The notes: generated by a model from the sequence alone, not told the origin. A stretch of DNA of 64,000 bases from Temnothorax longispinosus (GCF_030848805.1 NC_092360.1:806001-870000), one strand, 5' to 3'. Counted from the first letter of the stretch, positions 36,301-48,711 are shown. Numbers and translations are program-made.

Positions 36301-38460
36301 CGATAAATAAAACGACGCGCAACCCGGTCCAACCGACCTGTGCAACCACTGGTCCCGTTCGTGAGCGGTTCTGCAGCTGAAATACTTGGGCCCGCCGGTG
36401 CTCGGCGTGACCTGGAAGCAGTGGGGCCTGCCGAGGAGGCTTGGATGCAGCGGCGTCACCGCCGCGAGGTCCATCGAGGTCACCGCCTGACCGCACAGCA
36501 GAGACTCGTGCGAACGGCATCCCCGGAGACCGGCGCCCCGTTGCTTCTGCCGCTCAAGCTTCGTTACGCTCTTCGTCCTCTTCAGAGGGTTCGACCGGAA
36601 CGACCGCTTCGAGAAGAAGTTCTGTAAATGAGAAAAGACGGATCTCGATTAAGAGTCGTGCGCGGTATTTAGTACACGAGCCATAATTCGCGAGCACACC
36701 TCGCTTGAAACGTATTGCATGTATAAATCTTATCTCTTCAGTGACATAGCAGTTGAAATTTATTGTTTTTCATGTCAGCTTGTGTAATGTATATATGTAC
36801 AGCAAAAGAAATTTAGATAAATTAATTAATTAAAATATAATGTAGATTTTGATATATGTTTGTACAAAATATACGGAAGCATAAGTTTCATATTACTTTG
36901 CCTGAAAAGAATTTCTTGTAATATTGTCTTTTCTTTAAGCTTTTCTTTGTACACAAATTCATATACATCCTAGTCTATACCATTAATCATGACATTCTGT
37001 ATTTTCTTGTCTCTCATTTCGTATATTGTTTACCACCAGAGAGAACGCATTATTCTACTTCCGGACTTGTGAGTTTGCTGTATTTCTTTCAGGCCATCGA
37101 AAGAGAACGGGTTTGGCTGGTTGCCAAACTCACAAAAAACTCGATACGCTTTCGTACAGTAGAAGAAAACTTCATAGCATTATGTTTGATATCACAAATA
37201 CCGCAGCAAGAAACATATTTGCTAATGTCCATTGTCCAATAGTATCGATTAAATAAACGGCATTCTTTCTCTCTTCTCTCTCCATTCCCCCATTTTAGTT
37301 TAATATACTATTTAATAAAAATAAAGAACGTATATATTTAATTTAACAAAAGCACTGTTTTTACAATACATTTTTATAAGCGATAAAATATATACGAAGT
37401 ATAATTTTAATGCTGAACTTTAAAAGTAACCCATAAACGTGATTACATATCGATACTAGGTAAGTGGCACGACGTGGTGAGGACCTTGTTCTGTCACGTA
37501 ATACCAAATGTATCACTGTAACTTACTTAATATTAAGAATATATGTGCGAATACATTTTTTATAAGCAATCAGTAATTTTTTCTTTTCAAAAATATCGAG
37601 TTTTTTCAGCAAGATTTATGTGTATGTGTGTGTCCAATTTTATTTTAAGTTATATTATCGAATGTTGTTTTAAGTGGGTGTACAAAAAACTTTCAGAAAT
37701 TTATAAGGAAAAGTATGTTAAAAATATTTTGCGGTTCTCAACCAAGTGTAAATCTATACAAGACTTAAAAAAACATGCCAAACTTGTTCCAACAAGATTA
37801 ATTTTTCTTTTGATTATAAAGACGTTGTTTGCCACATAGATTTTTGCCTTATATACACAGACTTTCAATACTGTTATTTTAAAGAGCCAAAAAGAGTTTT
37901 GTGCTGAGAGTTTGTCTGACTTATGGAGGAAATAAAAATGGATACCTCTACTCTTTAACACTTCCGCTCATCATTGTTGCTTCGCAATTTCTTTGCAAAA
38001 AAAGATTCTATTCTTATATCAATCGCTGTACTCGTCAAAGCATTTGTAAAAATTGATTGTAAGTAAAAGAATTAGAGAATATATTCAAAAGAATTTGCTG
38101 TTAAATAATTAGACGCGATCTTGAAGAAAGCGTTTTGGAACTGCTTCTAAAATTGAAAGAAATTGCGCAACCGATATATTGAAAAATGAGAGAAGTATTT
38201 TGAAGAGAAGACGTAATGATAGAAGTGATTAATTTATAGACAAGAGAAATAAGAAATAAGAGAAATAAATCATTCTTTATTGATAAAGAATCTGAGACTC
38301 TCTGAAAGGATTTCGCAAATGGACTTCGTAAAAGTTTCGTTTTTTTGCGACAGCTATCCGCGATATTTACCCTCGTACTAAAATAGTTGACGATCATGCT
38401 GACAACTTTGTCGTCTTCGTTCTCCTCCATTGGCTTGACGCACATTTTTCTTCTCACCAT
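30049..38460 (-). CDS. raskol: SynGAP/DAB2IP-family Ras GTPase-activating protein (raskol orthologue), nine-exon gene
   Basis: Spliced gene: joining 38460-38371, 36621-36338, 35913-35627, 35386-35054, 34881-34477, 34294-34128, 33924-32305, 31997-31861 and 30313-30049 gives 3588 nt in one frame, about 1195 residues, with GT-AG at every junction and matching phases. Order: short N-terminus (1-30), PH domain (about 31-125, with [11 protein letters not shown] and SRSHESLL), C2 domain (about 137-265), RasGAP domain (about 285-510) with arginine finger R339 in [10 protein letters not shown] and FLR motif 448-450 in FLRFLCPAI, disordered Ser/Asn/Pro-rich region (523-1062), and C-terminal coiled coil ending ELKSSSC. 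The family accelerates GTP hydrolysis on Ras and, in some members, Rap, with PH-C2 placing it at membranes. The coiled-coil [17 protein letters not shown] matches the conserved C-terminus of SynGAP. No other gene of this strand is recognised nearby. Domain limits are by eye; the 5' end is the weakest part. Confidence 0.95.
30314..31860 (-). other. raskol intron 8 (1.5 kb)
   Basis: Ordinary non-coding sequence between the two coiled-coil exons. I see no further exon, mobile element or RNA gene in it. GT donor and polypyrimidine-AG acceptor are both good. Confidence 0.85.
31861..31997 (-). CDS. raskol: raskol exon 8: coiled coil
   Basis: Acceptor ttcgtttccag|TAC at 31998, donor TTTCCAG|GTACTT after 31861. 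Encodes 45 residues plus two bases: [20 protein letters not shown], an acidic stretch, then NNMKSIIS. The Leu/Val spacing predicts a coiled coil, the trimerising or partner-binding part of the family C-terminus (DUF3498 region). Without splicing the frame would run on for about 19 residues to a stop, which would give a shorter C-terminus if the intron were retained. Confidence 0.93.
31998..32304 (-). other. raskol intron 7
   Basis: Short AT-rich intron of 307 bp with GTGAGC donor and cgtttccag acceptor. Nothing else seen. Confidence 0.9.
32305..33924 (-). CDS. raskol: raskol exon 7: long disordered scaffold region
   Basis: Acceptor cttatgtaacag|AGC at 33925, donor GATCAG|GTGAGC after 32305. 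One 1620-nt exon encodes residues 523-1062. It opens with [20 protein letters not shown] and [14 protein letters not shown], the conserved end of the GAP module (GFEGYIDLGRELS.LH.LLWE). After that it is rich in Ser, Asn, Pro, Gln and Thr without a fold, with a seven-Gln run at about 772-778 (plus strand near 33157-33180) and a conserved-looking block [20 protein letters not shown] near the family's SITAAGMRLSQM region and [14 protein letters not shown] near its IPLSFQNPLFHM. It ends [19 protein letters not shown] and [11 protein letters not shown]. In the family this region carries phosphorylation and protein-docking sites. Confidence 0.96.
34128..34294 (-). CDS. raskol: raskol exon 6: C-terminal half of RasGAP domain
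   Basis: Acceptor atactttag|AA at 34295, donor ATTAGC|GTAAAT after 34128. Encodes residues 467-522: [56 protein letters not shown]. It lines up with EYPDDRTARTLTLIAKV.QNLANF and the FMN.FLE.EW..M..FL.EIS helices of the family. Ends in phase 0. Confidence 0.97.
34477..34881 (-). CDS. raskol: raskol exon 5: RasGAP catalytic core with arginine finger
   Basis: Acceptor aatgtttcag|AT at 34882, donor CACG|GTAAGT after 34477. Encodes residues 332-466 and both catalytic signatures: [20 protein letters not shown], where R339 is the arginine finger that completes the Ras active site (compare FRENTLATKAIEEY in vertebrate members), and [20 protein letters not shown], the FLR motif (448-450) that stabilises the finger loop. 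EVDP and the [10 protein letters not shown] region also match SynGAP closely. Nothing suggests loss of catalytic activity. Confidence 0.98.
35054..35386 (-). CDS. raskol: raskol exon 4: end of C2 and start of RasGAP domain
   Basis: Acceptor cctttctag|GT at 35387, donor ATAG|GTCAGT after 35054. Encodes residues 221-331. The first part finishes the C2 domain ([34 protein letters not shown]). The second part opens the GAP helical domain ([51 protein letters not shown]). Matches family phrases KWYPV, ILPMEMYKEF and ASALVHIL. Asp332 is split across the junction with the next exon. Confidence 0.97.
35627..35913 (-). CDS. raskol: raskol exon 3: first part of C2 domain
   Basis: Acceptor gtatgtgcag|C at 35914, donor ATCG|GTAAGT after 35627. 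Encodes residues 125-220: [19 protein letters not shown], then C2 strands [47 protein letters not shown] and a basic KKKRDK loop. The match to the family's C2 core (CELCLDD.LYARTT.K..., FWGEHFEFNNLP) is near residue by residue. No cluster of aspartates typical of Ca-binding C2 loops is evident, so Ca-independent binding is likely. Splits Gly221 with the next exon. Confidence 0.97.
35914..36337 (-). other. raskol intron 2
   Basis: Intron of 424 bp between PH and C2 exons, donor GTCGGT (less usual than the GTAAGT used elsewhere) and acceptor gtatgtgcag. Nothing else seen. Confidence 0.88.
36338..36621 (-). CDS. raskol: raskol exon 2: PH domain
   Basis: Acceptor tttctcatttacag|AAC at 36622; donor CACAG|GTCGGT after 36338. 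Encodes residues 31-125: a basic [18 protein letters not shown] stretch, then SRSHESLL and [17 protein letters not shown], which line up with the vertebrate family's SIKRTKSQPKLDR, SHESLL and CFSCRSAAERDKW. This is the atypical PH domain that in the family aids membrane and phosphoinositide association. The exon is GC-rich, so a shifted frame on the same strand and a frame on the plus strand also stay open; those are shadows. Confidence 0.95.
36622..38370 (-). other. raskol intron 1 (1.75 kb)
   Basis: AT-rich sequence between the candidate first exon and the PH exon. No further exon is evident. Its extent depends on the first exon being correct. Confidence 0.55.
38371..38460 (-). CDS. raskol: raskol candidate first coding exon
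   Basis: Starts at ATG 38460-38458 ([18 protein letters not shown]...) and ends ...VNYFSTR at a donor AGG|GTAAAT. It ends in phase 0, exactly what the next exon (starting AAC, phase 0) needs, so the join reads STR-NFFSKR. The acidic MEENEDDK stretch has no domain. Two other in-frame ATGs (38445 and 38430) could be the real start. No stop separates it from the reading frame further 5' up to about 38523, so it could also extend. SynGAP-family genes commonly use several first exons; this may be one of several, others lying outside or unseen to the right. Confidence 0.55.
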
Positions 38461-38657
38461 TCGCGCGGTTCCAAGTAAATTCGGCCGTGTGCGAGAGAGG
38501 CCGGGTAAATGTTTAACGAGCACTTTTATTGAGTTTTATGATACTTTTTACATCGCGAGATGAGGCGGCGGGTTCGCCAGTTAAAGTGTTTGAGGATGTT
38601 AAAGTGTTTCATCTCCTGCGAAACATTTTTCACGTAATCTGTCATTTGATAGTCGAT
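38461..38657. other. sequence upstream of the candidate first raskol exon
   Basis: Possible 5' UTR or promoter on the minus strand. No clear core-promoter motif. Confidence 0.3.
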
Positions 38658-38980
38658 AATTCGGTTTTAACATTTTTTTCTTTATTAAGCGGTATCCATA
38701 ATTAATGTAGAGAATCTAAGCCGATTTTTAGTACTTTTTGAATTAAAAAAAAACCTAAATTTGAGAAAAAAGTTATAGCTTTTGCTAAAGTTTCTTTGAT
38801 GACGGCAACTTCAAAAGATTTCGCATAGGTATAAAGTATAGTATGACGTCACAGCACATTTTCGTGTACTATATTTTCTTCAATTTTGAAGATATTGTAA
38901 AAATTCAAAAAGTTTACAAAGAAAGTATGCCATGATCTATCAGACCGCTTAATAAACAAAATTTATGTTAAAACCGAATT
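38658..38980. mobile_element. small terminal-inverted-repeat element (MITE-like, 323 bp)
   Basis: Left AATTCGGTTTTAACAT (38658-38673) and TTTATTAAGCGGT (38681-38693) are matched in inverted order by 38965-38980 and 38944-38956. A further inner pair around ACTTTTTGAATT extends the inverted repeat towards 90 bp with divergence. No coding sequence inside. TA dinucleotides near both ends could be the target duplication, but the exact boundary is unclear. Family not identified. Confidence 0.75.
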
Positions 38981-41900
38981 CTAATATTTTAAGATTTTTG
39001 TTAAATTAAATAAACACATATTACGTAGCATTTTTTTATTATCTATAGATTTAAATCGTAATGTTAACATAATAGCGTAACATTATATATGTTTTTTGAT
39101 CAATTTATATTATCGCCTATTATTACCTAAATATTATCTTATTTCCGTAATACGTTTCCAGAACAGAAGCGCATGCACCTACTACGACTAAAATGACTGT
39201 AAAACATACTGCTCGCGATATTCGTGTAATCGTTGTAAGGGTTACTTTTGGATGACTCTGTAAACTTACTTTTAACTGATTGTTTTCCATGGACATTTGT
39301 TTTCAGTGGTTTCTACGATTTTAGACGCAACGATCTCAAAACTCTTTGCGCAAACAGCGTGCGAAGCTTTTTCGCTGCCCGTTACTGTCACGGAATATTA
39401 TCGTAGTAAAACGCCGCGTTATCGTGCACGTGTACGTGTTTGTGAGATAAGGCTGGCCGAATGTCAGCATGCAATTCAATCGCGCGCGACGCAACGTCGC
39501 GAGTTTTGGTTGGAAAGTTCGATGGAAATTCTCAGATACTTTTTTCGGGATTTTACTCCTCATAAAATATCCACTCGGCTCTTAATTAAAATGTATCTTT
39601 TATCACTGGCTAATGCGCACAAAAATTTCGTTATCACGCAATCCTCAATTTAACATTCTTCAATGAGTTGTTCACTGGATTCTCCGAGGGTCTTTCACGG
39701 GCAGTTAGTACGACGAGTCATCTACCCGTAAAAAATTTCTAGAAGTCATGGAAAACCGAGCACGTGCTGATTTTTTTCTCGTCTACGAAATATCCCACAT
39801 TTTCTGTATCTTCAGTGACTCGCTGTTAGCAGAAAATCCACTGTTAAGTGTTAGCAGATGTTATTCTCGCGAGCACGAGACGGGATCACAAGAAAGAATT
39901 TTAATATCAGACGATACGAGTTTCACGTTTCACACAATGGCACTTGAGCGTTTCGGAGACATTCTTCGGGCAGCCGTTAGCCGGCAAATGAATGAACGGT
40001 TCGAACAAAGTTTCTTCGAACCCACGCTCAGGTAGGTATTCCTACAGCTTTGAAAGCGACATCTCGAACGTCTTTGAAGTGCTATATACGCCCTTACGGT
40101 CTTCGCCCTATCCAAAATGGCCTTGCAGAACTTGCCGGCCGATTCCCCAACCAGTGATTTAAATCGGAAGGCCCTTTAAATGGTCACAAGCGACCTTACT
40201 TCTCTTCGCGTACGACGACCGTCCTGAATACTTCCGCGACTCACCATGCCCGATCAAGCATTTTTTGCCCACGATGCATCATATTGAATTTCATAATTCA
40301 GCTAACGAGCAGCGTCATGCATCGGCGAGGATAATGACCGATCGATGCATTACGTGAATGCATTTTGTCTTTCGCCACGGCGTCGTGACAGAGTCATGGA
40401 ATGTGCTTAGGTCGCTTATAAACAGATCGTTTCGCGCGCGCGCAAATGTAGGATACCTTTTTATTATTAAATTAAGAATGACGTTCGAGACAAGATGTAC
40501 CAATTGATTTTTTACATCCTTTTGTATCGATTAAAATATTGAAAATAATTCTACATTCTTTTTCATTCCACATGTAACTTCGTTACAGAGACTTTTCTTG
40601 ATGATATTGAGATCGATAATTATTTATAGGTATCATATTTTTATTTTATGAAATTATATATCCTTAACATTGAGTTTTGATTGTAATTGCTTTTTAAAAC
40701 TCAGTTTTAAAACAATTTTTTAATTTAAAATTCAAATAACATTGTAACAATTATTAATTTTTAAAATCATTTTAATAATTGCTTTCTACAGTTTTTAAAT
40801 AGATTATTTTCTATCAGATATTATTTTCTAAAAATTTTTATTGCAGTTTTAAAGATCGCTGTCGATCTCGAGAAACATGAAACGAGTTTCGCAGAAAGCT
40901 TAATAAGAAGTGACAAATATCGTTCATCTCAGATCTCAACTTAAGTTTTTGTGAGAATACCACGATTTTAAGGCTCGATTGAAAGGCGACAGAAATATCT
41001 TGATAGCAATAATTAATGTGACTGCAAAAATGTGACAACTCTGTTCAAATTTCTTTCAAGTTCACATAAAATTATTTATATGAAGAATTACTGAATTACT
41101 AATAATTTTTTCAAGAAACCTTTTTAAATTCACTGTTTATTTATGTTACTTAATTTTTGTATAAATCGGTACAAAATCACAGTTAAATAAATTAGATTGA
41201 AAGACTGTGATTTCGTCTTCCTACAATCTTTTTGACACACCAGCTACACAGTCAGTTACATACATCAGATTTTCATATATGCCAACAAACGCTCCAAATA
41301 AACTCAAACAATTCCTTTTTAAATGACGCGCAGTAAATTTAATCACATCATGCGTAATTATAGATTTGTCAATTTATAGGTCAGTGTAACTTTTTAAGAT
41401 TAACCTGTTAATAAATGTTTTTGAAACACAACGACGATTATAAAGGTTTTTATCCACCACCATTTGACAAGACGTTTCTCTGAACGCGAATCGGAACTTT
41501 GTTCCGCGAGATTCCAAGGAAGCTGCGCGCGATTTCGCGGCGAAATCTCGTCGTCGACTGACGCAGATGTTGGCTCATCCGGGTAGCCGAAGTCAAGGGA
41601 TCCTTGGGGCGCGCACCTTTGTGTCGCGACCGAAAACTCTGCCCCTGCATTCAGGTAAGGCAAAACGGCCTAAACCCCTCGGTTCCCCTCACGGTCCCTC
41701 TTCTACGGACGCGCGCTCCTCCGTCCCCGACGCCGCACCGGTAAGGACAAAAACGTCTTCGAGGGGTTCTCAAATTGAAGTTTGCGACATGCATGGCGTC
41801 CGCTGATTGCATCTGCGATCGGTCCCGCTCTCCCGCGTAGAACGTGCCCCGCGTACGAAATCAGCGGCCGATCGAAACAACGTCTCAAATGTTTCCTTTG

Positions 41901-44900
41901 TGGCACTTGTAATGCGCGTAAATTTATTCATTTCCGTTATGTTCTTTGAATGTTCAAGTATGGTATAAACAAAGACTATTATAAATATAAAGACTATTTA
42001 AAATAAATACGTTAGAAGTTAGAATCGTGATTCTTATTTAAAGTTTATTTAAGATTCTATGTTGACCAAACTTTTAAGTTTCTTCAATTAATTCTCTAAT
42101 TGCATCTTTTGTTCTTCTAACTTTCTTATGAATGTTGTAAAAAAAAAATTCCAGATTCACAAAATAATTCGTCATTCCTTGTCATTTTTTGTCTTACCTA
42201 GAATAGCAATCAAATTATTAAGCCACGTACAGAGGACAACTGGTAAATGATTCGTTTCGTAAACGGTAGTCTGCGAGGTTCCTCAACCGGAAACAGCAGC
42301 GTAGTTGTCACGACTACTTGCCCCGAAACCAGTCCGTTCGTCCTTTTGTTCCTTTAAAACCCTTCACCAACGAGCCTACGATTCCCCTTCCGATCGAATG
42401 CTGAATGTGTAAACCGCCGTCACGCACCGAGCATCGTAAGAACAGCGTGTTTTCGAAAAAAAAGTTTTTTAAAAGGTTAATTGACAGTTGAACAATACGA
42501 CACGCCTATCTTTCACTTTCGTATATTTCGTATCGCGATAGTTTATATCTAATTTTTGATAGAGAATCGACATAAAATAAAATTTCTTGTCTATTTATAC
42601 TTTTTAGGCTATTTTATAATATACAGCAATTACTTTATTTTATTGTAGAGACATGAAAATAGATACGTATATCTTTAATTTGTAAATATGTTTTGCTCGG
42701 CGACTTGATCTAGCACGTGGGAATTGAGAACACCTGCTCGTGTGCGAAGCCTGGATCGATATTTTCATAGCGTTGCATGTTTTCACATTCGAGCTAAATA
42801 AGTGTTCTCATAATAACATGGACAACAATGCGGGTAAATTGACATTTATGAAGAGAATTTTACAGAATGAATAATTCTTGAAAATATTTAGAGAAGGAAA
42901 ACACTTATCCCCATATATTTCACGCATAATTTCAAAATATCTATGAAGAATCTTACATTTAAAGGAAAAATTCGAGGAATCTCGTCGTGAAAAAATAGGA
43001 TGCTTCTAATGTGCGAAAATAACGTGTTTCGCCTTCGAAGAAGACATCAGCTGGTTGGCGACTCGCGCAAGATGTGTGAGATCGAAGATACGTGATCGGA
43101 AGATTGAAATCTTATTCTCGTGATCGGCGAACAGAGCATGAATGGAAGAGCAAGACAGGGATTTCTCTGGGATATCTGCCCGAAAGCAGAAGTAGTAGAA
43201 GTTTGGACGTGAATTATATGTATACGATATAATCGTATCGGAACATCTTCCCGAGAAGGAGGACGTTAATCTGATAATATATCTCGAAATGTAGTTATAC
43301 AGAGTAAACCTCCGTTCGTCCGATCCGTTGCCGCAAGAAACACCGGAGTGCCGATAAATCTGCACGAGGAGAATCCGCCGTGCGTGATTAGCCGAGATCT
43401 AATCCGCGAAGTTAATGCTCTCGCTTAGACGCTGGCTGACGGAAAAGTATTCGCGCGCGATAGCAATCTGCGACCCTTCGGGGTTAGAAAGAAATTCAAC
43501 GTGCGATTGCGTGGTATCCGCTGAGGGGATCAAAAGCTAAATAAAACTTATAACAATAAAATCTGGCGATCACGACGTTCACTCGATTCAATTCTGTAAA
43601 AAAACTTGTAGGGTGACCGCTCGTTATCCTATTAAATAAACGATGTAACATTCAGCTTGAGGCCATTGTGTGATCTAGTGTCGATATTTTTATCATACAT
43701 CTAAGATGCACTTGTTTAACGATCATTATGCTTTAATATTGATTTTACCACTTTCATGTTAAACAAATAAGAGCTAAAACATCGTATATAACTTAACGGT
43801 CATTACATTTAAACGCTGAACGTCGCTTTCACGTTAATAAAGTGGGAATTAGAACGCTACATTCAGCGCTAAATGTGCGGCGAGCGTACAAATTGGCGTA
43901 TCGCCGCGCCGAGACATTTCGGAGTCGTTTCTACTCGCAATAATGAACAGAATAGATAAACGCGGCTGGTAATCACAGACTCCGCGAAACCGCACGGACG
44001 TTTCCCGCTGGAGCAAATCCGATTCGCCGCACTAGGCGCGAATCACTCCGTCATTACGTCGATTGTCAGCCCGATAATATCGACAGTGAGAGGCAGGTAG
44101 ATATATCACCGTGACGGCGAAATGTGGGCCCCGCCCCCCCCCCCCCATTCAATTAAATTAAATTAACGTGAAATTGTCAGACGAAAGAGCCGACTCCGTT
44201 CCGCGTGGCGCGGGGGCGACGTTAAATATAGTCGCGGATCGGTTGACGCCAGGCGCCCATGGAAAATGAGATCGCTGAACCCGTCGCCGTTGCCGTCGTC
44301 GTCGCGGCGAGGCGGTCTATATACGGAGCACCGGGATGGTATAACGAACTAATTACAACGTATCGTGTGTGCGACCGCGCGAATCCACGGACACGCGAGC
44401 ATTTCGGCGGGATCTCGTGAATATTCAACGCGCCGGGCATTAAGTTAGCCGACGAGCCGGCGTAAACTATGTACGTCCTCTCGGCTGTATCCGAGGGAGG
44501 AGGCTCTTCATCCCGGGCTCTTTCACCTCGGAGAATCAATTTTCATTCATGAGCCGATCCGCGATACATACATTGCAGAATGGCCAGTCGCAATTTACGA
44601 GAGGATATTGTATGTTTAAAGCGTGTAACGAATGGAACAGAGATAAAAGTTACGCAATCAAATTCGATTTCATAAGTAAACATCTTCTATGATTCTATGA
44701 CATAATTGATATTGATATGACTCTTTTTCTTTAAATTCTTAGAAATATTTGATTTTAGGCGAAACTTTGAGGTACACAACAGAAAATAATTACGTACGAA
44801 TTTTCTGTCGAAAAATCAACGGCACAAAAAGTAATTTATATTATTATAAATACTTAGCGATATTTTAAAGAAGCTAAAATGCGAGATTAAATGAGAACGA

Positions 44901-47900
44901 TAACCAACATTTTCCGATAATAATATCTTTATCACTTTTCTCAGTCATGAATATTTGTCACACTCCTGAATCGTAAATAGACATTATTAATGAAACTCGA
45001 TACATATTTATAAATATAATGCGAAAATGATAATTCGAATGGACGCGGAGTGTTTGTGTGTTACGAAAATAGAATCATAGCTTATCGACGCGACAGTATT
45101 GAGTGAAGTATCCGCTTTTAGCGAATTACACCGCACAAGTAATCAAATAATTTACTTACAACGATTCTGTTTGGGGTGACATCCAGGGGTCGTGCGCCGA
45201 GCACCGGGGTTGCGGGCGCGCTACCTCTTCGACAAGCCTTCTCGTACGATGTGTCTGAAACAGAACCGAATACCTCGCGTGAGCATGCGCTTAGACGCTT
45301 AGACTCAATAATAGTAATTGGCGTGTCGTGTTTCGGATACGCCCGCGGTGGTAATTCGGCCGTGCACGGCCGAAGTAAGCTGAAACCACGTTGTGGCGAT
45401 GATTACATAGTCTGCGCCAATACTTGGTCTCTCGCTGCCTCTGTCATTGAGCGAGTAACGCGATACGTTCGTTCAACCGACTGAAGAGCGCTTTGCTTGC
45501 ACAAAGCTACAGTTAATTTTAGAGCAACAAAATCTCGAACGTAAAATCTCAAATAATTAAAGTCAGAGATCAAGTTAATGAAAATGCGCTTTCGTAAGTA
45601 GTAGATAAATTTTATGAAATAATAGAAGGTAAAATCTATTAGAGTATCATCAATAAAGTATTTTCTCATCTTTCGCTTCTATTCATTTTTCTTTGAAATT
45701 GTATTTGTCTATTTTCGTTTCTCCACTGAGCCATTTGTATGATTTGAGATAACTATAAATATTCTTGCTTTCTTTTATTTGCTATTTAAAAAAAATAAAA
45801 TCTTTGATGTTAATCCTCTTGATTATATAGATATCAAGAGACACGGTAGTGTCTCGCGCCATGATATTTTACGCTGGGATTACGAAGAACTGGGAATATG
45901 AGAATAATTTAACCTATTATTTCGAAAACTATAAAATCTCAAATGTAGAATACCTAATTTTCTCAAACATAAAATAAATATGTTCAAATTCTTAAAAAAA
46001 CTAAAAATTATTATTAAAATCCTCTAATTATAATGCTGTTTTTATGCCGGAATATTACAATACCATCAAGTGAATTAGGAGATTTTTGCCAGATTAAAGC
46101 TTAGCTTGCCTAGTTTATCTAAAATATTCGCGGATTCGATTAACGTCTTCACAGAGTCTTCTTCTAACCAAAAAAGAACGCCAGTTGTATTTTACTTGCA
46201 CCAACCGCTTCGGATAAGTGTACCAAGAGTAAATGGCTGCGTACTCTACTCGACGTTCAAACTCGACTTGTTCGCGTTTACTCCTTTGCCCCGGTGAGAG
46301 GCACTCGGATAACAGAAATCGGCCAAGGGAGAAGAAACAGAAAGCAGCCCCGTAATTAACGCCCTTACAAGAACCCGGGGTGCCTGCCGAGCCTTTCCCC
46401 CGAGCTTCTCTGTTTACGGTCAGCGGTTTAAACGGTTACCTCGCACAAGAGTCTCAAGTTACTTGCGCTTCTATGTAAAGGCTTCTAGACATGTACAGAG
46501 TGTTCTTGAATTCATGTCCTTAATCTTAATTAAAAACATATTTTAAAAAATCTCATTTAAAAACAACTTCTTTAATTGATTTATGGTCAATCCTCTATCG
46601 CATGAAATATCGAAGTATCAGTTTCTGAATTGTTATGAGCGATAAGAACTCTTATCTCTAAATAGATGAATATCAAGAGAAAACAATTAAACAAAGTTTA
46701 TTGTCCACTTGACTACAAATGGGCAAATGGGTTTATAATTTTAGTATTTTAGATGTATTTTTATTAAATTTGATATTTAATCAGTTTGGAATTGGTTAAA
46801 ACTGTTTAGTTAATCAGTTTTACGTTTGACGACTGAGACATCCCTGAATGTGAATGTTCTTTTTACACTATTATACTGGCGATAAGCGAAAAAAAAAAAC
46901 GTCAATTGTACGTATAAAAGCACAATTCTCGAATGCATATTATATCAATAGTTACATAATTTCGAGCTACGACGAAGTTCTCTAAAATTTATATCCAAGC
47001 TAAAATAATGCATACAGTCAATGTAATTAAAAATCAAATTGATATATCTAAAAAGTGCAAGTTTCCTGTTTGGGAATTACGATAGCGTGACGATGTGTAG
47101 GTATATGTTTCGTCGACGACAGTAGAAACAGGATCTCTTGCATAGGAGGATCGTGTGAAGCGAAATCAGATCTGGTTGCCAGTTTCTATTGTTAAAATAT
47201 ATATGTAACATAATATTTATATAATCGAAAAACGCACGGATCAAAACATTTTGTAATATCATAAGCCTGTGATTATACAAATCATCATTATATAATTTTT
47301 TTATCAGGTTTTCAGTGAAAAAATTGTCTTTAAGACAAGAAATATAGAATTAACGAGTGAAAAAATATATATATATTTTTCAGATACCCGAAATAAAATA
47401 ATTTCGACAACCTCAAAACTTTTCAGCGGTACTTTGTCGAGGCAAACTTCGACGATAAGCGAACAGAGATTGAATATATTGTGACTGGTCGTAATATATA
47501 CCGCACGTTTGTGCGGGTTATGACGAAGATAATTTTGTGCATATACGGTTCTCTCTCTTTCCATCGTGGCTAAACATGGAGCCTAGCTGTAAAACCTTAA
47601 TGCGAGCGTCTCGCCCTTTTTACGACGCAACGTAGAGAATAAAGATGTTCGGAAATAAATGCGCGGCCAATTGGAGCAATTCCGGTTGGGGCGTAAAAAC
47701 ATAAAAGGCGAGTAGAGATATTACGCGTGAGTGTTCCGCGTGCTTATGAGTCTTGCCGAACACACCTTACGGAAAGGATAGCACGTGTGTCGTATATCTT
47801 TCGGACAAATTATTTTCGCAGATGAATTATTATTTTGCATTACGTCACACGTAAAGTTAATTGCGATAACAGAAGCAGATGTTGATATTACGATATTTTC

Positions 47901-48711
47901 CTGAAATAAAATATGAATAAAATTGATCAGGGAGTTATTGAGCATTTGAGCTTTGGAGATTTTATGTAGTATAATCGTTCCCGTTTATTCCTTTCAATTC
48001 ATCATGTATATTTGTGTATCATTTTTAAATCAATTTTATAATTATCATATATTATTGCTATACTGACGAATACATTTATTTGCATTAGATGCAAGACTGT
48101 TCTAGAATACACGTGGGTCATATATGTCATTGTTATCTTAATTAACAGTGAGGACAGATTGCGTCTTTAATCGCGAAATATTGGCGAAACGAGACGACCG
48201 ACATAAAGTATCGCTGGCCGTGCGAGGCGAATCCAGAATCAACTTTTTACGAGCCTCGTAAAAGGCTCTCTGCTCTCCGGCATGCTACCTGCTAATTAAT
48301 TCCTGGTTTACGGCTCATCGGCACAAAGAAAACTGCCGCGGAAAGCCACGATCGCGGTGCAGAGCTCGTCTGAAATATTTCAAGGACCCCAAAAAATCAA
48401 CATTCGGTCCTACTATGTATAGATATTAGTTCATTGAAAGGATAAGATAACGAGATTCACTGGACAGACGAAATTATATACAAGTTTCTTTATGGCTGAT
48501 TCTTTTGATAGTTAAAGAACTATTTAAATTGTTGACTTTGTTTCAAAATTATATTTATTTTACAAAATGTTAATCGGTATTGACAATGAATATTAAGTAT
48601 GATTGCAAAAGACAAGAAATAATGACAGATTGTTTGAATCAGAAATAAAAAAAAAAGTCATTAAAGTAAAAAGGAGCGCTATTTTCGGGATATTTATTCT
48701 ACATTGTATTG
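38981..48711. other. non-coding DNA upstream of raskol
   Basis: Mostly AT-rich with CpG-rich patches at about 41450-41880 and 43380-44560. A poly-C run of about 15 lies at 44132-44146. No exon or RNA gene could be supported. Alternative raskol first exons might lie here on the minus strand. Confidence 0.5.

Noticed and set aside
36340..36627. Plus-strand frame across the PH exon
   Set aside because: Antisense shadow of the well-supported raskol exon 2.
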